Shown in pieces: positions 35,950 through 44,358 of a stretch of DNA of 64,000 bases. The stretch is taken from the NCBI GenBank assembly GCA_900771325.1, contig CAAGNN010000052.1, forward strand, positions 1 through 64,000, written 5' to 3'. The notes beneath the pieces were generated by a model. That model was not told the DNA's origin. It searched no databases and saw only the letters and a list, made by a program, of their open reading frames with translations. A program made the position numbers and the translations under genes. This stretch comes from Kiritimatiellia bacterium (GTDB lineage Bacteria; Verrucomicrobiota; Kiritimatiellia; RFP12; DVOR01). How positions within the stretch are numbered: position 1 is the stretch's first letter; each line of letters begins with the position of its first letter.

Positions 35950-37245
35950 ATGGCCGTTGAGATTACGAAGGAAGAAGTGTTCGCGTTTCACGAGGGCGGA
36001 AAGGTGCGCGTGGCGCTCTCCAAGCCGCTGGAAACCCAAAAGGATTTGTGCCTGGCCTATACGCCCGGCGTGGCCCAGGCGGTCAAGGAAATCGCCGCCA
36101 AGCCCGAGACCGCCTTCTCGCTGACGAGCAAGCGCAACCTCGTGGCCGTGGTCTCCGACGGCACGGCCATCCTCGGTCTGGGCGACCTCGGCGCCCTGGC
36201 GTCCATCCCGGTGATGGAGGGCAAGGCCGCGCTCTTCAAGACCTTCGCCAACGTCGATGCCTGGCCCGTGCCCCTCGCGCACTGCCGCCAAGGCGGGGCC
36301 GACACCGGCAAGACCGACCCCCAGCGCGTCATCGAGGCCGTCCGCGCCCTCGCCCCGATGTATGGCGGCATCAACCTCGAGGACATCGCCGCCCCCGCTT
36401 GCTTCGAGATTGAGCGCGTCCTCGACGCCGAGCTCGACATCCCCGTCTTCCACGACGACCAGTGGGGCACCGCAGTCATCACCGTGGCCGGCCTCATCAA
36501 CTACGCCCACATTGCCGGCCTGGCGCTCAAGGACGTCAAGGTGGTGATGAACGGCGCCGGGGCCGCCGGTATTCGCATTGCCGATATGTGCAAGGCCGCC
36601 GGCGTGCAGGATCTCACAATGTGCGACTCCAAGGGCATCATCCGCGCCGACCGCACCGACCTCACCGACCACAAGCGCCGCCACGCCGTCACCACCGACA
36701 AGCGCACCTTGAAGGAAGCGCTCGTGGGCGCGAATGTCTTCATCGGCGTCTCGGCCGCCCACGTGCTCACTGGCGAGGACGTCAAGCAGATGGCCGACTT
36801 CCCCGCCATCTTCGCAATGGCCAACCCCGACCCCGAGATCGAGCCCAGCGAAGTCGCCGCCGCGATGGCCGGCAAGCCCTACGTGATGGCCACCGGCCGC
36901 TCGGACTATCCCAACCAGATCAACAACGTCCTCGGCTTCCCCTTCCTCTTCCGCGGTGCCCTCGATGTCCACGCCCGCACCATCAACACCGAGATGAAGG
37001 TGGCCGCCTCCACCGCCCTGGCGATGCTCGCCCGCGAGCCCGTGCCCGCCGACGTCCAGGCCCTCTACCCCGGCGAAAAGCTCGTCTTCGGCCCGCAGTA
37101 CATCATCCCCAAGGCCTTTGACCGCCGCCTCTACGAAGTGGTCTCCTACGCCGTGGCCGAAGCCGCCGTCAAATCCGGCGCCGCCCCGGCCGACACCGAC
37201 CTCGCCGCCGTGAAGGCGAAGCTGCAGGCCGGGATCGCCCGCTAA
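35950..37245 (+). CDS. Malic enzyme (malate dehydrogenase, oxaloacetate-decarboxylating)
   Basis: Oxidatively decarboxylates malate to pyruvate. The 431-residue product is of the short bacterial type without a C-terminal phosphotransacetylase-like domain. It shows YTPGVAQAVKEIA, VSDGTAILGLGDLGALAS, the acidic metal site (NLEDIAAPACFEIER, FHDDQWGTA), the NAD(P) fold VVMNGAGAAGIRIADM and ATGRSDYPNQINNVLGFP. Lysine for catalysis is in GKAALFK. ATG 35950 is chosen from CAAGGAG and homology; the frame is open upstream through the promoter. Cofactor preference cannot be read by eye. Confidence 0.93.
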   Translation: MAVEITKEEVFAFHEGGKVRVALSKPLETQKDLCLAYTPGVAQAVKEIAAKPETAFSLTSKRNLVAVVSDGTAILGLGDLGALASIPVMEGKAALFKTFANVDAWPVPLAHCRQGGADTGKTDPQRVIEAVRALAPMYGGINLEDIAAPACFEIERVLDAELDIPVFHDDQWGTAVITVAGLINYAHIAGLALKDVKVVMNGAGAAGIRIADMCKAAGVQDLTMCDSKGIIRADRTDLTDHKRRHAVTTDKRTLKEALVGANVFIGVSAAHVLTGEDVKQMADFPAIFAMANPDPEIEPSEVAAAMAGKPYVMATGRSDYPNQINNVLGFPFLFRGALDVHARTINTEMKVAASTALAMLAREPVPADVQALYPGEKLVFGPQYIIPKAFDRRLYEVVSYAVAEAAVKSGAAPADTDLAAVKAKLQAGIAR

Positions 37246-37257
37246 CGCGGTCGCCCC

Positions 37258-37395
37258 GCGATAGGCGATAGGCGATAGGCGGGAACGCTGGCGCGTGAAG
37301 TCTGCTCACGTTAGAACGGTCAGGCTTCACGGCTTCTGCCGCCAATAGACCTGTCGCGGTAACGCGCTTCACGCCGATCGCCGATCGCCTATCGA
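37258..37395. repeat. Family A element, CGATAGG arms
   Basis: The left arm has three CGATAGG heptamers (37258-37280); the right arm (37371-37394) reads CGCCGATCGCCGATCG and CCTATCG, abutting the chrA ATG. The core has GAACGCTGGCGCG, CAGGCTTCACGGC and CTGTCGCGGTAACGCGC; its middle is more diverged than in other copies. Confidence 0.75.
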
Positions 37396-38013
37396 ATGAC
37401 TCCTCCTATGGCCTCCACTCCCACAGTCCCGCTGCGTTCTCGCCTCCTGTCCCTCGTTCTCACCTTTGGCAAGTTCGGGGGGATTACCTTTGGCGGGGGC
37501 TATGCGATTGTGGCGCTGCTGGAGGAGGAGCTCGTCCGGCGGCGGGGATGGCTGAGCCAAGAGGAACTGCTGGACATCATCACCGTGGGCGAGAGCACGC
37601 CCGGGGCCATCGCCGTCAACACCGCCACCTTCGTCGGCTACCGTCTGGCCGGCGTGCCGGGGGGCATTTTGGCGACGGCGGCGCTCGTCTTTCCGGCGTG
37701 GCTGGTGATTGTGCTCCTCTCGGGGTGCTACCTGGTGCTGCGCGAGAATGTGTGGGTGGCCTCGGCGCTGGCGGGGATCCGCGTGGCGGCGGTGGTGCTC
37801 ATCGTGCGCGCCTTCTTCCGAATGGCCAAGGGCATCAAACGCACGCCCCTGAACGGTTTTTGCCTGGCGCTGGCCTTTGCGCTGGTGGCCGTCGCGGGAA
37901 TGAATGCCGTCTGGGCCGTCGTCGGCGGCCTCCTCTTCGGCGTGGCCTGGTATGGCCTTCGCCCCCGCTTCGCGAACGCGAAGCGGAGCGGACAGCCGAC
38001 AGCGGACAGCTGA
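37396..38013 (+). CDS. chrA: Chromate transporter, N-terminal-half type (ChrA family)
   Basis: A 205-residue inner-membrane protein of the short-chain CHR family, which works as a pair of half-size subunits. It shows FGKFGGITFGGGYAIVALLEEE, VGESTPGAIAVNTATFVGY and four to six membrane segments. The ATG at 37396 directly follows the last heptamer of the upstream repeat and has no Shine-Dalgarno; ATG 37408 is an alternative. The last residues (SGQPTADS) and the TGA stop come from the CAGCGGA-arm repeat at 37986, so the native C-terminus has been altered or extended. CHR proteins export chromate in some bacteria; the real substrate here is unknown. Confidence 0.88.
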   Translation: MTPPMASTPTVPLRSRLLSLVLTFGKFGGITFGGGYAIVALLEEELVRRRGWLSQEELLDIITVGESTPGAIAVNTATFVGYRLAGVPGGILATAALVFPAWLVIVLLSGCYLVLRENVWVASALAGIRVAAVVLIVRAFFRMAKGIKRTPLNGFCLALAFALVAVAGMNAVWAVVGGLLFGVAWYGLRPRFANAKRSGQPTADS

Positions 38014-38137
38014 CAGCACGCTTACGCGACGGAGCAACCGATGCCTCACGATGAACATCCTCTAACGGCTCAGACGGGCTCTCCACATCGAGCGCCAGCG
38101 CTGTCCGCTGTCGGCTGTCGGCTGTCGGCTATCTGCG
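37986..38137. repeat. Family A element, CAGCGGA/CAGCCGA arms, inside the chrA pair
   Basis: The left heptamer arm (37986-38017) overlaps the first chrA half-gene; the right arm (38099-38133) uses TCCGCTG/TCGGCTG heptamers. The core contains GCGACGGAGCAACC, ACGGCTCAGACGGGC and CTCCACATCGAGCGCCAGC. It separates two half-genes that must be co-expressed. Confidence 0.8.
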
Positions 38138-38147
38138 GAGCCTACCT

Positions 38148-38717
38148 ATGATCTACCTCCTCCTCTTCTGGACCTTCGTCAAGGTGGGGCTCTTCACCAT
38201 CGGCGGCGGCTACGCGATGATTCCGCTCATCCAGCAGGAGGTCATCGAGCGCCACGCCTGGATGAGCGCCGACCAATTCACCGAGTTCGTGGGCATTGCC
38301 GAGAGCACCCCCGGCCCCTTCGCCATCAACATCGCCACCTTCACCGGCGTGCACGTGGCCCAAGACGCCGGCGGCAGCGGCCTCTTCGGCAGCCTCTGCA
38401 CCACCGGCGGAGTCGTCCTCCCCTCGCTCGTCATCATCCTCCTCATCGCCGGCCTCTTCCACTACGCGATGCGCCACTGGGTGGCCCGCGCCGCGCTCCA
38501 AGGCGCCAAGCCCGTCGTCGTCGGCCTCATCGGCGCAGCCGGCTACACCCTCCTGCGCCACACCCTCCTGGAAGGCGGCTTCAAGCCCCTCTCCACCGCC
38601 CTCGCCGCCGGACTCCTCGCCCTCTCCTTCCTCACCAAACTCGGCGCGGTCTGGCTCATCCTCCTGGGCGCGGCCCTCGGCGTGCTCTGCTTTGGCGTGC
38701 TAGGCCTACAACCGTGA
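38148..38717 (+). CDS. chrA: Chromate transporter, C-terminal-half type (ChrA family)
   Basis: A 189-residue membrane protein homologous to the preceding gene: FVKVGLFTIGGGYAMIPLIQQE, GIAESTPGPFAINIATFTG, and further membrane helices (GGVVLPSLVIILLIAGLF, LTKLGAVWLILLGAALGV). The two short CHR proteins usually form an antiparallel heterodimer. It starts just after a heptamer-arm repeat and overlaps comF by 4 bases. Confidence 0.9.
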   Translation: MIYLLLFWTFVKVGLFTIGGGYAMIPLIQQEVIERHAWMSADQFTEFVGIAESTPGPFAINIATFTGVHVAQDAGGSGLFGSLCTTGGVVLPSLVIILLIAGLFHYAMRHWVARAALQGAKPVVVGLIGAAGYTLLRHTLLEGGFKPLSTALAAGLLALSFLTKLGAVWLILLGAALGVLCFGVLGLQP

Positions 38718-39478
38718 CCGCTCCCCGCCGCCTCCTCCGCGCGCGTTGCCACGCCCGCCGCCTCCTGGAAGCCGCGCTCGACCTCCTCTTCCCGCGCGAC
38801 TGCGCCCTCTGCGGCGGCTCCCTCCCCACCGGCCACCTCTGCCCCGACTGCCGCCGCCTCCTGCGCGAAGCCCCCATCCACCCCCGCTGCCCCCGCTGCG
38901 GCGAAGAGTTCCCCGGCCTCGACGCCGACCCCGCCGCCCCCTGCGCCCCCTGCCGCGAGCACCCGCCCGCCTACCGCCGCGCCCTCATCGCCCTACGTTA
39001 CGACGACAACGCCCGCGCCCTCATCCACACCTTCAAGTACCACCGCGGCGTCCACCTCGCCCCCGACCTCGCCCGACTCCTCCGCGCCACCCTCCGCCGC
39101 GAAGTCCCCGGCCTAACCTTCTCCGCCGTTGTCCCCGTCCCCATCACCCGCGCCAAACTCCGCGCCCGCGGCTACAACCAGGCCGACCTCCTCGCCCGTG
39201 GCCTTGCTCGGCGGCTCGGCCTCCCCTGCCTCCGCCGCCTCCTCGTCCGCCACGAGACCGGCATCTTCTCCCAAACCCGCCTCCACCGCGCCGAACGCCT
39301 CGCCAACGCCCGCGACGCCTACGCCCTCGCCCCCCGCGCCCCCAGCCTCGCCGGACTCCGCCTCCTCCTCGTCGACGACGTGATGACCACCGGCGCCACC
39401 GCCCAAGCCTGCGCCGAAGCCCTCACCTCCGCCGGCGCAGAAGTCTACCTCCTCGCCCTCGCCCGCCCCCTCCGCTGA
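38714..39478 (+). CDS. comF: ComF-like phosphoribosyltransferase-fold protein
   Basis: A 254-residue ComF/GntX relative. The N-terminal zinc finger has paired CxxC motifs (CALCGG, CPDC, CPRCGEEF, CAPC). It is followed by the conserved LIHTFKYHRG, the VVPVPITRAKLRARGYNQ segment and the PRPP-binding loop LLVDDVMTTGATA. In transformable bacteria ComF helps DNA uptake; elsewhere its role is unclear. It starts at GTG 38714, overlapping the chrA stop (GTGA). With two pilus-type ATPases in this window, natural competence is conceivable but unproven. Confidence 0.9.
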   Translation: MTAPRRLLRARCHARRLLEAALDLLFPRDCALCGGSLPTGHLCPDCRRLLREAPIHPRCPRCGEEFPGLDADPAAPCAPCREHPPAYRRALIALRYDDNARALIHTFKYHRGVHLAPDLARLLRATLRREVPGLTFSAVVPVPITRAKLRARGYNQADLLARGLARRLGLPCLRRLLVRHETGIFSQTRLHRAERLANARDAYALAPRAPSLAGLRLLLVDDVMTTGATAQACAEALTSAGAEVYLLALARPLR

Positions 39479-39480
39479 GC

Positions 39481-39830
39481 CAGCTGTTAGCCGCTAGCTG
39501 TTAGCCGTTAGCGCGCGTTCCGCGACGGGCCAACTGTGGGCAGCGGCCATTCCCCTTCGCCCCGCCCCGAAGCCGATTATTAAGACTCAGACTTAATTCA
39601 ATTAAGACTAACTGTTAATTCAATTAAGTCTGAGTCTTCATTCCAATAAGTCTGAGTCTTAATAATTCCATCCGCCCCGGGTTGAAGGTCGCCCCGCCCC
39701 GGGTTCGAGTCCGACCCGCCCCGGGTTCGAGGTGGACCCGCCCCGGGTTCGAGGTGGACCCGGGGCGGGTGCGTCCCGAGCCTGGGGCGGAGGGGGCGTT
39801 GGTAAGCGTTTTGCTTGGCCGCCCTCCGCA
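39481..39830. repeat. Half family A element, then families E, D and G
   Basis: 39481-39530: CTGTTAGCCGCTAG-type heptamers leading into GCGCGTTCCGCGACGGGCC, i.e. one arm and part of a core with no inverse arm. 39574-39668: family E with the usual AATTCAATTAA spacers but a different palindrome (AAGTCTGAGTCTT/AAGACTCAGACTT). 39670-39790: five family D units. 39800-39830: GGTAAGCGTTTTGC, the family G tail inverted. No gene lies in the gap 39479-39931. Confidence 0.8.
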
Positions 39831-39874
39831 ACGGCCCGGCCGTGCCCCAGGGGGTTCTTTCCCCGGCAAGCTAG

Positions 39875-39904
39875 TTGCCGTGGGGCAAAGGTTTATGGTA
39901 TCTT
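39875..39904 (+). promoter_or_regulatory. mreB promoter
   Basis: TTGCCG (39875-39880), 18-bp spacer, TATCTT (39899-39904) with TGG extension; AAGGAG before ATG 39932. Confidence 0.55.
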
Positions 39905-39931
39905 AGGCGCGTTTCTACTGAAGGAGCTGCT

Positions 39932-40966
39932 ATGGCCGGGCTGTTTACGCATATTCGGAACTTGCTGTCGTGCGACATCGGGATTGACCTTGGGACGGCC
40001 AATACCCTCATCTTTATGAAGGGGCGGGGCGTGGTCATCCGCGAGCCCTCGGTGGTCGCGATGCAGAAGGGCACGAAGAAGATCCTGGCCGTGGGCGAGG
40101 AGGCCAAGCGGATGATTGGGCGCACGCCGGCAGGGATTGTCGCCGCGCGGCCAATGAAGTCGGGCGTGATTGCGGACTTCGATATCACCGAGGCGATGAT
40201 TCGCTACTTTATCTCCAAGGCGCGTGGGCACAAGGTGTTGCGGCCGCGCGTGGTCATCGCGGTCCCCTCGGAGATCACCGAGGTGGAGTGGCGCGCAGTG
40301 GAAGAGGCGGCCAAGCACGCCGGCGCGCGCGATGTCACGCTTATTGAGGAGCCTATGGCCGCGGCAATTGGCGTGGGGCTGCCGGTGGCCGAGCCTTCGG
40401 GCAATCTCATCGTGGATATTGGCGGCGGCACCTGCGAGGTGGCGCTTATCTCGCTGGCGGGCATCGTCCAGGCCAAGAGTGTGCGCGTGGGCGGGGACAC
40501 GATGGATGAGTGCATTATTCAGTATATGCGCCGGGTTTACAACCTGCTTATCGGCGAGCGGATGGCCGAGAACATCAAGGTCTCTATCGGCTCGGCCTAC
40601 CCGCTGGCTGAGGAGATGACGATGGAGGTGCGCGGGCGCGACCTCGTCGCCGGCCTGCCCAAGACCCTCCTGGTCACCTCCGAAGAGATTCGTGAAGCGC
40701 TCAAGGACCCGGTCACCTCCATTGTCGACGCCGTGCGCAACCTCCTGGCCGAGGCCAAGCCCGAGCTCTCGAGCGACTTGGTCGACCGCGGCATCGTCCT
40801 CTCCGGCGGCTCCTCGCTCCTGCGCGGGCTCGACCGCCTCATCGCCGCCCAGACCGGTCTGCCCGTCATTGTGGCCGACGACCCCCTCTCGGGCGTGGCC
40901 AACGGCACCGGGCGAATGCTCGAAGAGCTCGACTTCTACAAGGAACACCTCGCCCGGCGACACTAA
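39932..40966 (+). CDS. mreB: Rod-shape-determining protein MreB
   Basis: Actin-like filament protein that guides lateral wall synthesis on the cytoplasmic membrane face. The 344 residues contain DIGIDLGTANTLIFMKGRG (phosphate 1), VVIAVPSEITEVEWRAVEEA, LIEEPMAAAIGVGLP, the second phosphate loop VDIGGGTCEVALIS and ILSGGSSLLRGLDRL-type adenosine motif. ATG 39932 is supported by GAAGGAG. mreC, mreD and mrdA follow, forming the classic elongasome cluster, but a heptamer-arm repeat separates mreB from mreC. Confidence 0.96.
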   Translation: MAGLFTHIRNLLSCDIGIDLGTANTLIFMKGRGVVIREPSVVAMQKGTKKILAVGEEAKRMIGRTPAGIVAARPMKSGVIADFDITEAMIRYFISKARGHKVLRPRVVIAVPSEITEVEWRAVEEAAKHAGARDVTLIEEPMAAAIGVGLPVAEPSGNLIVDIGGGTCEVALISLAGIVQAKSVRVGGDTMDECIIQYMRRVYNLLIGERMAENIKVSIGSAYPLAEEMTMEVRGRDLVAGLPKTLLVTSEEIREALKDPVTSIVDAVRNLLAEAKPELSSDLVDRGIVLSGGSSLLRGLDRLIAAQTGLPVIVADDPLSGVANGTGRMLEELDFYKEHLARRH

Positions 40967-40989
40967 TATATGCTCGCGTTGCGAGCAGA

Positions 40990-41080
40990 GGACAGAGAGT
41001 AGATGACAGATGACAGACCGCGTGCCGCGACGGATCGGCTGGGAGGTCTGTCATCTCTTTTCTGTCATCTGTTATCGCGA
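40990..41080. repeat. Family A element, ATGACAG heptamer arms, within the mre cluster
   Basis: The left arm is ATGACAG heptamers (41001-41016); the right arm (41046-41076) is the inverse CTGTCAT/CTGTTAT. The short core keeps CCGCGTGCCGCGACGGATC. A GCGAGCGTAGCGAGC palindrome follows, ending at the mreC ATG. Confidence 0.75.
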
Positions 41081-41095
41081 GCGTAGCGAGCGGAT

Positions 41096-41953
41096 ATGAA
41101 GCGCACCTGGCTTTGGCTGCTGGCCGCCCTTGGCGTGTTGCTGTTCGTTGGGGCGAACCGGCAGGTGCGGGGCTTTTGTTCAGAGATTCTCTATCCCTTC
41201 CAACGCGCAATGGCGGCGGTGGGCCAGCAGCTGTCGGGCCGACTGGGTGCTGCCTGGCGCGGGCTGTGCGATGGGCCGGTGCGCGAGACGCAGGCGGCCG
41301 AGGTCGAGCGGCTGCGCGTGATGCTTGCTCAGGCCGAGCGCTTGGCCGAGGAGAATGGCGCGTTGCGCGAAGCCCTCGCTTGGCAACGGGCTCAGCCGGC
41401 GAAGGTGGTGGCCGCGCCGGTGTGGGCGCACGGCGGCGGGTTGGGCGTTTGGCCGCGGCTGAGCTTGGCGGTGGGGTCGGCGCAGGGAGTGAAGGCGGGG
41501 GACGCGGTGGTGGTGCCCGAGGGGCTCGTCGGGCGCGTGGCCGAGGGGGTGACGCGCCACCGCTGCGAGGTGATTTTGCTCTCCGACCCGCTCTGCCGCG
41601 TGGCGGCGGAGGTCCCCGGCGGCATCAAGGGCGTGGTGCAGGGGAGCGAGGGCGCGGACTTCGGGCGCGACGGCACCGAGGAGGCGCTCTACGTGGCCCG
41701 GCCGCTGGTGATGCGCTTCGTTGGCCGCCACGCCAAGCTACGCGAGGGGCAGGAGCTCTTTACCGAGGGCAGCGGCGGGCTCTTCCCGGCCGGGCTGCTC
41801 ATCGGGCGCGTGGTGGCGGTGCAGCGCGAGGAGAGCGGGCTGCTCAACGAGGTGCTCGTGGCCCCGGCGGTGGACCCGTCCCTCCTGCGCACGGCCTTCG
41901 TGATGGTCGCCGCCGCGCCGGGGCCGGAGGATGAGCGCGATGGGGCCGAGTGA
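41096..41953 (+). CDS. mreC: Rod-shape-determining protein MreC
   Basis: Inner-membrane-anchored periplasmic scaffold of the elongasome. The 285 residues have an N-terminal membrane segment (WLWLLAALGVLLFVGA), a coiled coil (EVERLRVMLAQAERLAEENGA) and the MreC beta domain (GVKAGDAVVVPEGLVGRV, GLLIGRVVAVQ). ATG 41096 follows directly on repeat DNA with no strong Shine-Dalgarno. It overlaps mreD by 23 bases. Confidence 0.9.
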   Translation: MKRTWLWLLAALGVLLFVGANRQVRGFCSEILYPFQRAMAAVGQQLSGRLGAAWRGLCDGPVRETQAAEVERLRVMLAQAERLAEENGALREALAWQRAQPAKVVAAPVWAHGGGLGVWPRLSLAVGSAQGVKAGDAVVVPEGLVGRVAEGVTRHRCEVILLSDPLCRVAAEVPGGIKGVVQGSEGADFGRDGTEEALYVARPLVMRFVGRHAKLREGQELFTEGSGGLFPAGLLIGRVVAVQREESGLLNEVLVAPAVDPSLLRTAFVMVAAAPGPEDERDGAE

Positions 41954-42479
41954 GCGCCGGTGGGACGCGCTCTGGCTGACGCTCTTTGCCGCAGTGCTGG
42001 TGGGGGCGCTCAACCGCTTGCTGCCGAGCGTGCCGGCGGTGCAGTTGGTGGTGGTGCCGGCGTGGTTGGGCTACTGGATGGCCACGCGCGGGCCGCGACT
42101 GGGGGCGTGGGTGGCGCTCTGGGGCGGCGCGTTGCTGGAGTGCGATTGGGACTTGCCGCCGGGCACCTGCATTCTCTTCCTCTTGATGATCTGGGGGGCC
42201 ATCCGCCTCTTCCGCGACAACTTCCCCGAGGAGGTCGGCACCCTGCACGGGCTGCTCTGGGGTGTGACGCTGGCTCCCGTCTTCCGCCTGTGGGTGTGGG
42301 CGTGGAGCGCGTGCTGGCCGGGGGTGGCGGCCGAGGCGCTCGCGCCGAGCCTGGCTGGGATCTTAGCCACGCCCTGCGCGGGGGCGTTGGGGGGCGCGGC
42401 GGCCTTTGCCCTGGCGCGGCGTGCGGAGTTCCGGGTGCTCAAGCCCAAGCAGGAGGAGACGCTCGGCCATGCAAATTGA
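41931..42479 (+). CDS. mreD: Probable rod-shape-determining protein MreD
   Basis: A 182-residue multi-pass membrane protein (segments such as LWLTLFAAVLVGALNRLL, AVQLVVVPAWLGYWMA, LGGAAAFALAR) in the position of MreD, between mreC and the PBP2 gene. MreD is poorly conserved; the assignment rests on topology and synteny. Its start lies within mreC; a slightly later ATG (41940) is also possible. The 3' end overlaps mrdA by 11 bases. Confidence 0.75.
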   Translation: MSAMGPSERRWDALWLTLFAAVLVGALNRLLPSVPAVQLVVVPAWLGYWMATRGPRLGAWVALWGGALLECDWDLPPGTCILFLLMIWGAIRLFRDNFPEEVGTLHGLLWGVTLAPVFRLWVWAWSACWPGVAAEALAPSLAGILATPCAGALGGAAAFALARRAEFRVLKPKQEETLGHAN

Positions 42480-44292
42480 GGAGTCGCAGACGAGCGTGGT
42501 CCACGGCTGGACGCTCTGGGTGCTGCTGGGGTGCTTCCTGGCGGGCTTTGGGGTGCTGACCGCGCGGCTGTGGCGGGTGCAGGTGCGCGAGAATATGCGC
42601 TACGACGGCGTCAAGGAGCGCCAGAGCCTGCGCCGCGTAGAGGTGCCCGGTCTGCGCGGGCGCATCCTCGACCGCCACGGCGAGGTGCTGGCCGACAACC
42701 GCCCCGCCTACGAGGTGGTCATCTACTGCGAGGAGCTCAGCCAGCCCGGCGCCTGGCGCAACACCATCCTCGCCGTCGATTCGCTCATCGACCAGCTCGC
42801 CGAGCGCCTCGGCCTGGTCCGCCAAGTGACGCGCGAGCAGGTGGCCCGCCACGTCAACGAATCCCGCCCCATCCCCCTGGTGGCCTGGCGCGATGTGGAT
42901 TTCCGCACGGTGGCCTACCTCTCCGAGTGGGCCGAGGAGCTCCCCGGGGTCGAGGTCCGCCCGATGCCCCGGCGCATCTACCCCAATGGCGCCCTCGCCG
43001 CCCACGCCCTCGGCTACGTGGGCGAGCGCACCGAAGAGGCGGCCGACCGTACGCTCTGGGACTACCGTCTGCCCGACCCGCGCGGCCGCACCGGCCTCGA
43101 ACGGCAGTACGACCACCTCCTCGCCGGCAACAGCGGCGAAGTGATGCTCCGCGTCGATTCGCGCGTCTACACCCGCGAACGGTGGGTCCGCCGCCACGCC
43201 GAGCAGGGGCGCGACCTCACCCTCACCCTCTCGCTCCCCCTCCAGCGCGCGGCCGAGGCGGCCCTCGCCGGGCGTCCGGGCGCCGTGGTGGCCCTCGACC
43301 CGCGCAATGGCGACCTCCTCGTCCTCGCCTCCGCCCCCACCTACGACCTCAACGCCTTCATCCCGTCCATCTCCCGCTCCGCCTGGCAGCAGCTCATCGA
43401 CAACCCCGACAAGCCCCTCTTCAACCGCGCCATCCAGGCCCAGTACTCCCCGGGCTCGGTCTTCAAGCCCTTCGTCGCCATCGCCGCCCAGGAGCAGCGC
43501 TTCGACCCCGAGACCCTCTTCGAGTGCACCGGCCTCTTCGCCGACTTCGGCTGCCGCCTCCGCTGCCACTACAAGTACGGCCACGGCGAGCTGAACCTGC
43601 GCGAAGCACTGATGAAGTCCTGCAACCCCTACTTCTGCACCTTGGGCACGCGCATTGGGATGGAGGCCATCGCCGCCACCGCCCGCCAAGCCGGCTTCGG
43701 CGCACGCACCGGCATCGACCTCGCTGGCGAGGCCGAGGGCCTAATGCCCAGCGCCGAGTGGAAGCGCGCGCGCTTCACCCGCCCCGGCGAGGGCACCTGG
43801 ACCCCGGCCGACACCGCCCAATGCGCCATCGGCCAGGGCTTCGTGACGGCCACGCCCCTGCAGGTGGCCCACGGCGTGGCGGCCCTGGCTGCCGGCGGAG
43901 CGGTCTACCGTCCGCGCCTGGTGGCCTTTGGCCCGGAGGGCGAACTCCAGCGCCGTCTGCCCTGGGGCCACGAGGCCCTACGCGCGGTCATCGAGGGAAT
44001 GGAGATGGTGGTCGACCGCGGCACCGGCCAGACGATGCAGGTTGAGGGCGTGCGCGTGGCTGGCAAGACCGGCACCGCCGAGTATATCGACCGCGGCGTC
44101 AAGCGCAAGCATGTCTGGTCGGTGGCCTTTGCGCCGGTGGAGGCGCCCGAGATCGTCGTCTGCGCGATGCTTGATAACGGCATTGGCGGCGGCCGCGATG
44201 CCGGCCCCATCGTCCGCCGCGTCCTGGCCGAACACTTTAGCGCGCAGGCCTCCGCCACGCTCTCGGTGGAAGACGAGACGCTGCAAGACTGA
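42469..44292 (+). CDS. mrdA: Penicillin-binding protein 2 (class B, elongasome transpeptidase)
   Basis: Peptidoglycan transpeptidase for cylindrical growth. The 607 residues have an N-terminal membrane anchor (LWVLLGCFLAGFGVLTARLW), the pedestal domain (VPGLRGRILDRHGEVLADNR) and the transpeptidase domain with active-site S330-V-F-K333 (YSPGSVFKPF), S384-C-N386 and K533-T-G535. ATG 42469 is chosen because it places the anchor correctly and fits the mreD overlap. The upstream ATG in frame would add a non-conserved arginine-rich tail. Confidence 0.93.
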   Translation: MQIEESQTSVVHGWTLWVLLGCFLAGFGVLTARLWRVQVRENMRYDGVKERQSLRRVEVPGLRGRILDRHGEVLADNRPAYEVVIYCEELSQPGAWRNTILAVDSLIDQLAERLGLVRQVTREQVARHVNESRPIPLVAWRDVDFRTVAYLSEWAEELPGVEVRPMPRRIYPNGALAAHALGYVGERTEEAADRTLWDYRLPDPRGRTGLERQYDHLLAGNSGEVMLRVDSRVYTRERWVRRHAEQGRDLTLTLSLPLQRAAEAALAGRPGAVVALDPRNGDLLVLASAPTYDLNAFIPSISRSAWQQLIDNPDKPLFNRAIQAQYSPGSVFKPFVAIAAQEQRFDPETLFECTGLFADFGCRLRCHYKYGHGELNLREALMKSCNPYFCTLGTRIGMEAIAATARQAGFGARTGIDLAGEAEGLMPSAEWKRARFTRPGEGTWTPADTAQCAIGQGFVTATPLQVAHGVAALAAGGAVYRPRLVAFGPEGELQRRLPWGHEALRAVIEGMEMVVDRGTGQTMQVEGVRVAGKTGTAEYIDRGVKRKHVWSVAFAPVEAPEIVVCAMLDNGIGGGRDAGPIVRRVLAEHFSAQASATLSVEDETLQD

Positions 44293-44307
44293 GGATAGAC
44301 AAACGAA

Positions 44308-44343
44308 ACGGGCGGGACCGGCGAGGTCCTGCCCGTTCTGTTT
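44308..44343 (+). terminator. Terminator after mrdA, convergent with the YfgM-like gene
   Basis: ACGGGCGGGACC (44308-44319) pairs with GGTCCTGCCCGT (44325-44336), loop GGCGA, then TCTGTTTATT. Confidence 0.75.
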
Positions 44344-44358
44344 ATTGTGGCCTAAGGC

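Noticed and set aside
34043..36124. A 693-codon open frame across tadB/tadC in another frame
   Set aside because: It is proline/arginine-rich, runs through family D repeats and into the malic enzyme gene; it has no homology pattern.
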